This document shows positions 22,952-30,707 of a DNA stretch of 32,327 nt, in pieces. The notes below the pieces were generated by a model that was not told the DNA's origin, made no database searches, and was given only the letters and a program-made list of their open reading frames with translations. A program made the position numbers and the translations under genes. This DNA comes from AC-37 sp034663685 (GTDB lineage: Bacteria; Actinomycetota; Thermoleophilia; Solirubrobacterales; Thermoleophilaceae), in NCBI GenBank assembly GCA_034663685.1, contig JAXDJC010000069.1:1-32327 (forward strand). Reading direction: 5' to 3'. How positions within the stretch are numbered: the first letter of the stretch is position 1; each line of letters opens with the position of its first letter.

Positions 22952-23866
22952 GTGGCCGGGCTCTCCGTCGTGATCCCGACACGCGATCGCGCCGGGCCGT
23001 TGGCCAGCACTCTCTCGGCCCTCCGCGCGCAGGAGGGTGTCGGTGGCCAGGCGGAGATCGTGGTCGTCGACAACGGCTCGAAGGACGACACCCCGCAACT
23101 TCTCGCCGGCGCGGTCAATCAGCCCGGCCTGCCGCTGCGGTCGTTGCGCGAGCCTCGGCCCGGCCCCGCCGCGGCCCGTAACGCCGGAGTGCGCGCGGCC
23201 AGCGGAGACCTGGTCCTCTTTCTGGGGGATGACGTCCGGCCGGCCGGGCCCGGGCTCCTCGCCGGACACCTCGGCGCGCCGCGCGACGGCGAGACAGGGG
23301 TGCTCGGCCGGGTGCGCTGGGACCCGGCGAAGGCGATCACGACGTTCATGGAGTGGCTCGACAGCAGCGGCGTCCAATTCGACTACGCCGGGCTGCAGCC
23401 AGGTCCCGTCGACCCGGTCCGGCACCTGTACACGGCCAACGTCTCCCTCCCCAAGGCGCTGCTGCTCGAGGTAGGAGGATTTGACGAGCGGTTCACCACC
23501 GCCGCCGTCGAGGACCTCGAGCTCGGCCTGCGCCTGAGCAGGCGGGGATTCAAGCTCAGCTACCACCCGGCGCTCGAAGTGCTGCACGACCATTACACGA
23601 CATACGCCGACTCGCTTCGGCGCACGGAGCGGGTCGGCGCCGCGGCCGCTTGCTTCCACACGATTCACGGGCGGGCCGCCCACCCCGCGGTCGGCAGGCC
23701 GCCCCCCGTTCGACGGGGGGCCCTGAGAGCCGCGGCGGCGCTGCTGGCGGGCTCGCGCTGCGCACCGGGTCTTCCCGCCCCGGTGAGGGCGTTCCGCTGG
23801 CGGGTCGCCCATTCGGCGGCATTTGCCCGCGGCCTGTCCGAGGCCGAGCGGGTGGGCTCGGCGTGA
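22952..23866 (+). CDS. Glycosyltransferase family 2
   Basis: A 304-residue GT-A enzyme with complete family motifs: GLSVVIPTRDRAG (3-15), IVVVDNGSKDDT (36-47), a RNAGVRAASGDLVLFLGDD block whose GDD (92-94) fills the DXD position, and VEDLELGLRLSRRG near 190 for the catalytic base. The tail is Arg/Pro/Ala-rich. Its GTG start lies three bases after the previous GT2 gene, and its stop overlaps the next gene's GTG (GTGA), so three glycosyltransferases are produced in line. It probably adds one sugar each cycle to the lipid-linked repeat unit at the inner membrane face. Confidence 0.9.
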   Translation: MAGLSVVIPTRDRAGPLASTLSALRAQEGVGGQAEIVVVDNGSKDDTPQLLAGAVNQPGLPLRSLREPRPGPAAARNAGVRAASGDLVLFLGDDVRPAGPGLLAGHLGAPRDGETGVLGRVRWDPAKAITTFMEWLDSSGVQFDYAGLQPGPVDPVRHLYTANVSLPKALLLEVGGFDERFTTAAVEDLELGLRLSRRGFKLSYHPALEVLHDHYTTYADSLRRTERVGAAAACFHTIHGRAAHPAVGRPPPVRRGALRAAAALLAGSRCAPGLPAPVRAFRWRVAHSAAFARGLSEAERVGSA

Positions 23867-25626
23867 GCCGCTTCGCGGCGATCGCGCGCTGGGGAACCCG
23901 GGCCAAATGGGCGATCGACGCCTTCCAGCCGGCGCGCCTCGCGGCCGAGCCGCCGCTGCGACTGCTCCACATCGCGGCCGGCGAGCTGGGGAGGGGCCGC
24001 CCCCGTCGCGCGCTACGAGCGGCGCGGCTCGCGCTCGGGAGGGGCGCTGGGAGTCCACCGGAAGCAGCGTCCGCGGCCGAGGCGGCGCGCGTCCTGATCG
24101 AGTCAGTCCTGCTCGAGTCGCCCAGGATCGAGTCCGCCGGCGTGGGCGCCTCCGAGGTGGCCGCTGCGCTCCAGGGCGATCCACGGGGGGCGGTCGCGCG
24201 GGTGCTGGTGGAGGCGGTGGGCCGGCACCGGGGGCGCTCCGCGGCACGGGCGCTGGCGCGAGCCGCCGACGGTGCCGCTCTTGTCGTGCTGCTCGAGCCG
24301 GCGTGGCCGGAGGGCTGCCACTTCGTGCTCGGCGGAGGCGCCTCGACGCGCCCGCGGCGCGTCGAGACGTGGCGGCGGCTGGCTGAGCGGGCCGGGCTCG
24401 AGGTGGCGGCGGAGATGCGCCCCGCCGAGGGTCGGTTGCTCGGCCTCGCGCTTCGTCGACGCGGACCGGATGCCGAGCCGGCCCCGGAGACACAACCGAG
24501 TCCTCGGGTCACCTCTGAGCCCGCCCGGATCAGGATCCACGACGACCTCTCACACTCGACTGCGTTCGCGTGGACCACGGGCAAGCTGGCGCTTGCACTC
24601 CACGCGCGCGGCGCCGACTTGACCATCGCTCCCACTGCGCTCGCGCCGAGCTTCTCGAGCGCCGAACGGAGAAGCCTGCGGCAATTGATGAGCGTCACCG
24701 CACCGCCAGACCTGGACGGTGAACTCGGGTACACCCACTACTGGCGGGAGTATCAGCGACCGCTCGGGGGCCGCCGGCCGCTGGCGCTGTGCGCGATCAA
24801 CTACACCTTCAGCAGGGCGGATCGCCGGCCGCTCGACCCCTGGCTTGCCGGGCTCGTGAACGACGGCGTCGGCCTCGCGCCGGTCTCGTCGTTCTGCCGC
24901 GACACGCTGCTGCTGGCGGGGGTCTCAGAGGAGCGGCTCGGCATCGTCCCGATGGGGCTCACGAGCGCCCCTGCCGAGCCCTGTGCGCGCACGCTCCCAG
25001 GCAGCCGGGGCCTGAGCGTGCTCCACGTGACCAACTCGTCGGACCCGATCCGTCACGGAACGGAGACCGGCATCGACGCGTTCGAGCTCGCGTTCGCGCC
25101 CACCGATCCTGCCACGCTCGTAATCCGCGACTACGGGCCGGGCTCCGCTGTCCTGGCCGCGCGCATCCGGTCGTTGCGGCGACGGGGGTACGACGTCCGC
25201 TACTGGCCCATATTCTTCTCGGAAGCTCAGCTCGCCGAGACCATGCAGTCCTTTCAGGTGCTGCTCGCGCCGTTCCGAGGAGAGGGTTTCGGCATCAAGC
25301 TGCTCGACGCGATGGCAGCGGGGCTCGTCCCGATCGCGCCGCTGTTCGGGGGCGCGACGGACTTCATGTCGCGCGAGACGGCCCTCGTCGTCCCCAACGC
25401 GCTCGCGCCGATGACGTCGGGGTACGACGCCGAGCGGGTCGACTTCGACCGCCAGCCGCTGTGGGCGGAGGTCGACGCGGACGACGTGGCCGTGGCTCTG
25501 CGGAAGGCGAGCGCCGAGCCGGATGACGTCTCCACCCGTAGCGCCGCTGCGCGCCGGCGCGCGTTGGAGTTCACCTGGGACCGGGCCGCCGAGGCCGTCG
25601 TGGCTCGCATGGGGCCGGGGCGCTGA
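23863..25626 (+). CDS. GT-B glycosyltransferase (GT1/GT4-like) with an extra N-terminal domain
   Basis: A 587-residue, apparently two-domain protein. Residues about 220-587 are a GT-B glycosyltransferase: IRIHDDLSHST opens it, VLHVTNSSDPIRHGTETGIDAF starts the donor half, and GEGFGIKLLDAMAAG (about 473-487) is the donor-binding block with its two conserved acidic residues. Residues 1-200 are Ala/Arg-rich and helical; from about 137 they read like the second half of a SAM methyltransferase (ALVVLLEPAWPEGCHFVL, then RRVETWRRLAERAGLEV), but no SAM glycine motif is visible. It may be a degenerate methyltransferase domain. GTG 23863 overlaps the previous stop. A Pro-rich linker (about 201-220) joins the parts. 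Confidence 0.82.
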   Translation: MSRFAAIARWGTRAKWAIDAFQPARLAAEPPLRLLHIAAGELGRGRPRRALRAARLALGRGAGSPPEAASAAEAARVLIESVLLESPRIESAGVGASEVAAALQGDPRGAVARVLVEAVGRHRGRSAARALARAADGAALVVLLEPAWPEGCHFVLGGGASTRPRRVETWRRLAERAGLEVAAEMRPAEGRLLGLALRRRGPDAEPAPETQPSPRVTSEPARIRIHDDLSHSTAFAWTTGKLALALHARGADLTIAPTALAPSFSSAERRSLRQLMSVTAPPDLDGELGYTHYWREYQRPLGGRRPLALCAINYTFSRADRRPLDPWLAGLVNDGVGLAPVSSFCRDTLLLAGVSEERLGIVPMGLTSAPAEPCARTLPGSRGLSVLHVTNSSDPIRHGTETGIDAFELAFAPTDPATLVIRDYGPGSAVLAARIRSLRRRGYDVRYWPIFFSEAQLAETMQSFQVLLAPFRGEGFGIKLLDAMAAGLVPIAPLFGGATDFMSRETALVVPNALAPMTSGYDAERVDFDRQPLWAEVDADDVAVALRKASAEPDDVSTRSAAARRRALEFTWDRAAEAVVARMGPGR

Positions 25627-25636
25627 ACCGCTTGCG

Positions 25637-26596
25637 TCAGACGTCGGCTTCCGGGACGAGCGAGGCCGCCAGACGTCGCGTGGCGGTTCCGTTGCCACCG
25701 GGGCGGATCAGGTCCAGCGTGGCCGCGCGTACGTCCCGATAGGCCTCCCGCGCATCCCCCCGGGCGAGCTGCCCGCGTGCTGTGACCACGGGCAGCAGCG
25801 CCAGCGCCACGATCCTCCGCCGGAGTGGGCCAAAGTGGCGCTGGACGTACCGAAGCAGACCGTGGTGGCGCGATCGCACGACCTGGGCCTGGGTCCAGCG
25901 GGCGAAGGACGCTCCGCCGTGATGCTCGAAGACCGCCGAGGGCACGTACAGGATCGTCCCGATGCGGCGCAGCCGCAGGGCCAGATCGACGTCCTCGTAC
26001 CAGAACCAGAATCCCTCGTCGAATCCGCCCACGGCGTCGAACGCAGAACGCCGAACGAGGAGGCATGCGCCGGCGGGCTGGTCGACCGGGGTCGTCTGCC
26101 GATCGTCGAGGCCTTGGCCCAGGTGCCTGCGGGTCACCGGGTTCCCGGGCCAAGCCCTGGCCACTCCGGTCAGCTGGACCACCAGCGACCGGACGCCGGG
26201 AAACGTGCGCGGCCTGTACTGGTCCTGCGTTCGCTCCGTCCCGGGGTCCACGAGCCTGCCGCCCGCTGCGACCGCGTCAAGTTCCCGCTCGAGCTCGTCC
26301 ACGAGCCGCCCCACCGCACCGGCGCCTGGCGTCACGTCGGAGTTTGCGAAGAGCAGGTACTCCGACCGGGCCTCCTCCGCCCCGCGATTGCAAGCACTGG
26401 CGAACCCCACAGGACGGGCAAGCGGGAGGACGCGTACGCGCGGATCGAGCGTGCCGAGCGCGGCAGCGGTCGCACCGGTCGAGCCATTGCCGACGACGAT
26501 CACCTCACGAGCCTGAGCGACCAGGCCGCGGACGCACGCCGCGGTCATCTCGAGCGTGTCCGCGGTCACGACGACCGCGGACACCTCACCGCTCAC
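25637..26596 (-). CDS. Glycosyltransferase family 2 lacking acidic residues of the nucleotide-binding motif
   Basis: A 319-residue GT-A protein. The fold is recognisable from VSAVVVTADTLEM, the CNRGAEEARSEYLLFANSD block (NSD 85-87 at the DXD position) and FWFWYEDVDLALRLRR near 200. However, the strand that normally ends in VDNGSTDG reads VVGNGSTGAT, so both aspartates of that motif are Gly. Codons are clear (GGC), so this is not an obvious sequencing slip. The enzyme may use a different donor contact or be weak. GTG 26596 lies one base after the polymerase gene stop, so the two form an operon; GTG 26587 is an alternative start. Confidence 0.85.
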   Translation of the reverse strand: MSGEVSAVVVTADTLEMTAACVRGLVAQAREVIVVGNGSTGATAAALGTLDPRVRVLPLARPVGFASACNRGAEEARSEYLLFANSDVTPGAGAVGRLVDELERELDAVAAGGRLVDPGTERTQDQYRPRTFPGVRSLVVQLTGVARAWPGNPVTRRHLGQGLDDRQTTPVDQPAGACLLVRRSAFDAVGGFDEGFWFWYEDVDLALRLRRIGTILYVPSAVFEHHGGASFARWTQAQVVRSRHHGLLRYVQRHFGPLRRRIVALALLPVVTARGQLARGDAREAYRDVRAATLDLIRPGGNGTATRRLAASLVPEADV

Positions 26597-26597
26597 C

Positions 26598-28874
26598 TCA
26601 GCCCCCGGAGGGCGGACCCAAGCCCAGGAGCGTCACGCGCGACGGCGCTCCCTTCGAGCCGTTGATCAGGGCCGCGGCCGAGGCCCCGGCAACCGTTACG
26701 GCGCGCACGGATGTGTCAGCAGCGGCTCCGGCCACGACCCGCTTGGCACGAGCTTGCAGCCGGAAGGAGTTGTATCCCGCGGTCCCGGAGACGAGATGGA
26801 CCTCGGGACCGCCGCTCGCCCCTCGGCGCGTGAAGAGGATCACGTCGGGCCTGCCGGGCGCCACTCGGCCCACATCCAAGCTCCAATCGCGGGGCGACAG
26901 TCCGAACACGGGCAGCCGCGTTCTCAATATGGGGACTCGGAAGCTCGACTCTCCGCTGTACACCACCAGTCGGGCGCGCTCGTTGGCCACACCACGATCG
27001 ATGATGAACAGATCCGGCAGCAGGCCCGAATAGGTGGCGATGGCCACGTCGCGGGTGCCATGCTCGAAAAGCGACGGCTCGTTCGCGGTGCCGAAGCTCA
27101 CCCGGCGCTGGGCGTTGGCTCCCCAGACCTCCACGTCGACCGTCCGCTGGGAGGCACGCAATGCGAAGAGTGCCCGCGTCTCGCCGGCCCAGGCGGCGAT
27201 GTCGAACCGGGTGCCGGGCCGGATCCTGGCCGGGAAGCGCACCTGGGTGTTGCTGCTCCAGCCCTTGCCCCCGGCCAGGTTGTACCCGGTCAGGGTCACG
27301 GCGGTCGGTTCGCGCCGCACCGTCCACAGGGGCTCGTTGTCCAAGGTGCCGTCGCCGTTGCTCACAACCTGGCCCGCCGGCGCGGGCAGCGTGCCGGCGG
27401 GCGTGACGGCGACCGATGGGTATGCGTGCTGCCTGGGGTTGGTGCCGAGCGTCGCGCCGATCACGATCGCGGCGACGATCAGGAGCGCAACCGCTCCCAC
27501 GGCCGCCAGCACCCTGGTGCGCCGCCGCCCGAACGCCGTTTTCAACCTCGGTCCCTCGCGCCTCGCACCGGCAACACCGTACGAGGCGAAGCGCCGGAGC
27601 GTCGCGCGCGGGCGTAATCCGTCGAGCCATGCGCCGGTCAGAAACAGCAGCGGCGTGATCACCACCCAGTCCGGGTGCTGAGTGAAAAGGCTCTGGTAGA
27701 TCCCGAAGAAGCAGAGATAGGTCAGGTATGCGGCGGGGAGTGCGTAGCGAAGGGCCCCGGTGCGCGTGGCCAGGCGATGCGCGCCGCCCACCAGACTGCC
27801 GATGGATGCCAGCCCCACCGCCACCCAGGCAAAGCCTCCGTCCGCCCAGAGAGGTCCGGCCACGGTGGTGGTCACGAACGGACCGGTCAGCTGAGCGCTC
27901 ACGTCGCTGACCTGCTTGGAGCCCGGGATGGCGAGGTCGAAGCCGACCGCGTCGTAGGCGCCGTGCCCGAACGGGAGCTGATTCGGGATGAAGTCCACCA
28001 CCCGGGCCAGGGCCTCGAAGTTGGACGATATGGCCAGGTGTAACGGCACGAGCACGCGCAGGGGCGCCGGGGTGTCGGGGAGCACGCTCGCGTAGAGCTC
28101 ATGTTCGAACGGGTGGCCCACGTTCTGGCGCGTCCGGATGAAGAAGATCACGGCGACGAACAGCACGAGGGCGGTGAGGGCCCCTCCCAGGAAGCGAAGG
28201 GAGGGAGCCCCGAAGCGGAGGACGCGCAGCAGCACGATGACACCAACGCCGAGGATGGCCTGCCCTCTTCCGCCGAGAAGGGCGACCACGAGCAGGCCGC
28301 CGAGGGCCACGGCGAACTCGACCCTGCATCGCCGCGGGTCGAGTCGACGAGGGCCGGCCAGCGCCACCGCCGCAGCGAGCGGAGCGCAGTTCGTGAGCAC
28401 GACGGCCGGGCCTCCTGGCAGTGCGAAGCGTGATTGGTCGATATCGCTCTGCAACAGCGGAACACCGCCTGCGATCACGACCTGGTGCACGCACTCGAGC
28501 ACGCCGATCGCCAGGAGCACCAGGCTCGCCCGGCGCCACTCGCCCACGTCCGGCTCCGGCGAGGGCCGGACCTTGGGCTGCACCAGATCCGCCCCGGCGC
28601 GGCCGATGACGGAGCCGCACACGAAGGCGACGGGAACCAGCAGCATGACCCCCCACGCGCGCAGCGACCAGCCACCGTGCTGCTGGAAGGAGAAGAGCCG
28701 TATCTGTGCCAGCCCAAGCCCCGCGAGCCACAGCAGCGGGAACCCGATGTGGGGGGAGAACAGCCGGCGGGTGAGCAGTGCGCCTCGGGCGGGCGCGGAG
28801 CGTGGGGTACCCGCGGATCCGCTCCCCGGAAGGGAATTGCCTAAGGCCCGAGCCATGCGACCCCATGTTGACAC
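26598..28874 (-). CDS. Wzy-like repeat-unit polymerase with C-terminal extracytoplasmic propeller-like domain
   Basis: A 758-residue protein. Residues about 40-420 hold some 10-11 transmembrane segments with polymerase-type features: SRFALPGGPAVVL, a GGRGQAILG loop with Arg, FFIRTRQNVGHPFEHELY and a long loop with VVDFIPNQLPFGHGAYDAV. A further helix (455-476) leads to residues 477-758, which contain repeated segments such as RDVAIATYSGLLPDLFIIDR and WSLDVGRVAPGRPDVILF, the pattern of VCBS/FG-GAP beta-propeller blades. The domain should face outside. GTG 28874 or ATG 28856 may be the start. It is the first gene of an operon with the GT2 gene and is divergent from a methyltransferase. Polymerase function is inferred; the propeller may bind glycan. 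Confidence 0.82.
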   Translation of the reverse strand: MSTWGRMARALGNSLPGSGSAGTPRSAPARGALLTRRLFSPHIGFPLLWLAGLGLAQIRLFSFQQHGGWSLRAWGVMLLVPVAFVCGSVIGRAGADLVQPKVRPSPEPDVGEWRRASLVLLAIGVLECVHQVVIAGGVPLLQSDIDQSRFALPGGPAVVLTNCAPLAAAVALAGPRRLDPRRCRVEFAVALGGLLVVALLGGRGQAILGVGVIVLLRVLRFGAPSLRFLGGALTALVLFVAVIFFIRTRQNVGHPFEHELYASVLPDTPAPLRVLVPLHLAISSNFEALARVVDFIPNQLPFGHGAYDAVGFDLAIPGSKQVSDVSAQLTGPFVTTTVAGPLWADGGFAWVAVGLASIGSLVGGAHRLATRTGALRYALPAAYLTYLCFFGIYQSLFTQHPDWVVITPLLFLTGAWLDGLRPRATLRRFASYGVAGARREGPRLKTAFGRRRTRVLAAVGAVALLIVAAIVIGATLGTNPRQHAYPSVAVTPAGTLPAPAGQVVSNGDGTLDNEPLWTVRREPTAVTLTGYNLAGGKGWSSNTQVRFPARIRPGTRFDIAAWAGETRALFALRASQRTVDVEVWGANAQRRVSFGTANEPSLFEHGTRDVAIATYSGLLPDLFIIDRGVANERARLVVYSGESSFRVPILRTRLPVFGLSPRDWSLDVGRVAPGRPDVILFTRRGASGGPEVHLVSGTAGYNSFRLQARAKRVVAGAAADTSVRAVTVAGASAAALINGSKGAPSRVTLLGLGPPSGG

Positions 28875-28936
28875 CTGCGGTTCCGGCCGCCGCTCGCGTT
28901 TTGCTCAGCCGGCCCGCCGGGCCAGTGAGGTTTGGC

Positions 28937-28942
28937 TAGCAT
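28937..28942 (+). promoter_or_regulatory. Candidate -10 box TAGCAT for the methyltransferase operon
   Basis: TAGCAT lies 12 bases before GTG 28955 in the 80-base divergent region (28875-28954). A GGCCCG/CGGGCC inverted repeat lies just upstream (about 28912-28924). No clear -35 is seen. Confidence 0.35.
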
Positions 28943-28954
28943 GCGGCCCCCCTG

Positions 28955-29788
28955 GTGAGGCTCAGCGCACTCATTCACAAGGCGCGCACGAAGCGGATCC
29001 TCTGGACTGGAAACGCGCTCCGGAACTACGCGCGCGAGGCGCCGTCGCCGCAGCTCACCGCGGACATCTTCCGGGGCGAGTGGGCTTCGATGCTGCCCCC
29101 GCCATTCGAGGCCGTTACGCGCGGGTCCTCCGAGCTCTTCGACGACGACCGCGTGGCCTGGCTCATCGAGCAAATGGGTGGCGTCGAGGGCATGAGGGTG
29201 CTGGAGCTGGGCCCGCTCGAGTGCGGCCACACCTACATGCTGCAACGGGCCGGCGCCCGCGAGATCGTGGCGGTGGAGGCGCACCAGCGGGCGTATTTGC
29301 GCTGCCTCGTCGTCAAGGAGCTGTTCGCGCTCGATCGCGCGCGCCTGCTGCACGGCGACTTCGTCGACTATCTCAAGGAGACCGACGACACGTTCGACCT
29401 GTGCGTCGCGAGCGGGGTGCTCTACCACATGGCCAACCCCGTCGAGCTCCTGGGGCTGATCGCCAAGGTCGCGCCGAAGGCGTTCATATGGACCCACTAC
29501 CACGACCCCGCCGGGGCTCGGCACAGCGGGCGGTTCCGGCGGCGGGCGACGGGGGCCCGGCAGGCGAGTGACGATGGCTTCGAGCACGTGCTCCACGGCC
29601 GGAAGTACGGCTACTCGCTGTTCTCCGCGGGCTTCTGCGGCGGTAGCGTCAGGGCCACCAACTGGCTGAGCCGGCAGGATCTCATGGGCGCCCTCCGCCA
29701 CCACGGGTTCGGCCGGATTCAGGTCGCGTTCGAGCAGGTGGACCATCCGAACGGACCAGCGCTGGCGCTGCTCGCCGAGCGCGGCTGA
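28955..29788 (+). CDS. Class I SAM-dependent methyltransferase
   Basis: A 277-residue cytoplasmic methyltransferase. SAM motif I is VLELGPLECGHT (82-93), the acidic strand-2 residue is in VEAH (107-110), and DLCVASGVLYHMANP (about 149-163) matches motif IV and the following region, as in CmoB/DUF1698-like enzymes. The N-terminal 75 residues are a separate helical region that may hold the substrate. It lies five bases before a GT2 gene and is likely co-transcribed with it, so it probably methylates a sugar or the repeat unit of the surface polysaccharide. An unrelated small-molecule role cannot be excluded. Confidence 0.85.
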   Translation: MRLSALIHKARTKRILWTGNALRNYAREAPSPQLTADIFRGEWASMLPPPFEAVTRGSSELFDDDRVAWLIEQMGGVEGMRVLELGPLECGHTYMLQRAGAREIVAVEAHQRAYLRCLVVKELFALDRARLLHGDFVDYLKETDDTFDLCVASGVLYHMANPVELLGLIAKVAPKAFIWTHYHDPAGARHSGRFRRRATGARQASDDGFEHVLHGRKYGYSLFSAGFCGGSVRATNWLSRQDLMGALRHHGFGRIQVAFEQVDHPNGPALALLAERG

Positions 29789-29793
29789 CGACG

Positions 29794-30705
29794 GTGGAAT
29801 CCCACGTGCCTCAGCTGGAGATCGTCATCGTGAACTCGACGGGCGGCCGAGACCTGCTGCATGCCTGCCTCGCATCGCTCGAGCGGCATCCACCGGCGGG
29901 GGGTCCGGCCCGGATCTGGGTCGTGGACAACGCGAGCCAGGATGGCTCCGCCGCGATGGTGCGCTCCGAGTTCCCGTCGGTCGAGTTCGTCCAGCTCGAC
30001 GACAACTACGGCTTCTGCGTGGCGAACAACGTCGCCCTGCGCCAGGTGACGGCGCCGTACGTGCTGGTCCTCAACCCCGACACGGAGGTGGGCGCGGGGG
30101 TTCTCGACCACATGCTCGGCGTGATGGAGCAGCACCCGGAGGCCGGCATGGCGGGCTGCGGGCTGGTGATGCGCGACGGAACGTTCGACCACGCCGCCAA
30201 GCGATCGTTCCCGACCCCCATCGGGGCACTCGCGCACTTCCTCCGGATCGGTCGCTCCGAGCGCGCGCCGCGCTGGCTCAAGCAGTACCGCGCGCCCGAC
30301 CTCGGCGAGCGCGACCAGGGCCCGGTCGACTCGCTCAACGGGGCGTTCATGCTGGTCCGGCGCGATGCGCTCGAGGAGGTCGGCCTGCTCGACGAGGGCT
30401 ACTGGCTCTACATGGACGATCTCGACTGGTGCTTCCGCTTCCACCGGGCGGGCTGGGGGGTGTGGTACGACGGCACGGTCACCGTGCTGCACGTGAAGGG
30501 GGGCACGACCGTGACCGAACGCCGCGGCGCGCGTCACCGGGCGGTTCCGCAGACGATCGCCTTCCACCGGTCGATGGGCCGCTTCTACCGGAAGTTCTAC
30601 GCGGGTCGCCGGCCGTTGGCCGACCCCGTCATCTACCTGGCGATCGGACTGAAGGCAACGATCGCCGTAGGCCGCACCATCGCGGCGCGGCGCGGGTTTA
30701 GCTGA
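29794..30705 (+). CDS. Glycosyltransferase family 2, rhamnosyltransferase-like
   Basis: A 303-residue GT-A enzyme with all family blocks: LEIVIVNSTGGRD (8-20), IWVVDNASQDGS (41-52), NYGFCVANNVALRQ (71-84), VLVLNPDTEV (90-99; NPD at the DXD site) and YWLYMDDLDWCFRFHRAGW near 205 with the catalytic acidic residues. This set is typical of WbbL-like rhamnosyltransferases. A C-terminal amphipathic/hydrophobic stretch (YLAIGLKATIAVGRTIAAR) probably contacts the membrane. GTG 29794 follows the methyltransferase by five bases, and its stop lies two bases before the glycoside hydrolase ATG. The donor is likely a deoxysugar nucleotide, by family resemblance only. Confidence 0.9.
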   Translation: MESHVPQLEIVIVNSTGGRDLLHACLASLERHPPAGGPARIWVVDNASQDGSAAMVRSEFPSVEFVQLDDNYGFCVANNVALRQVTAPYVLVLNPDTEVGAGVLDHMLGVMEQHPEAGMAGCGLVMRDGTFDHAAKRSFPTPIGALAHFLRIGRSERAPRWLKQYRAPDLGERDQGPVDSLNGAFMLVRRDALEEVGLLDEGYWLYMDDLDWCFRFHRAGWGVWYDGTVTVLHVKGGTTVTERRGARHRAVPQTIAFHRSMGRFYRKFYAGRRPLADPVIYLAIGLKATIAVGRTIAARRGFS

Positions 30706-30707
30706 CT

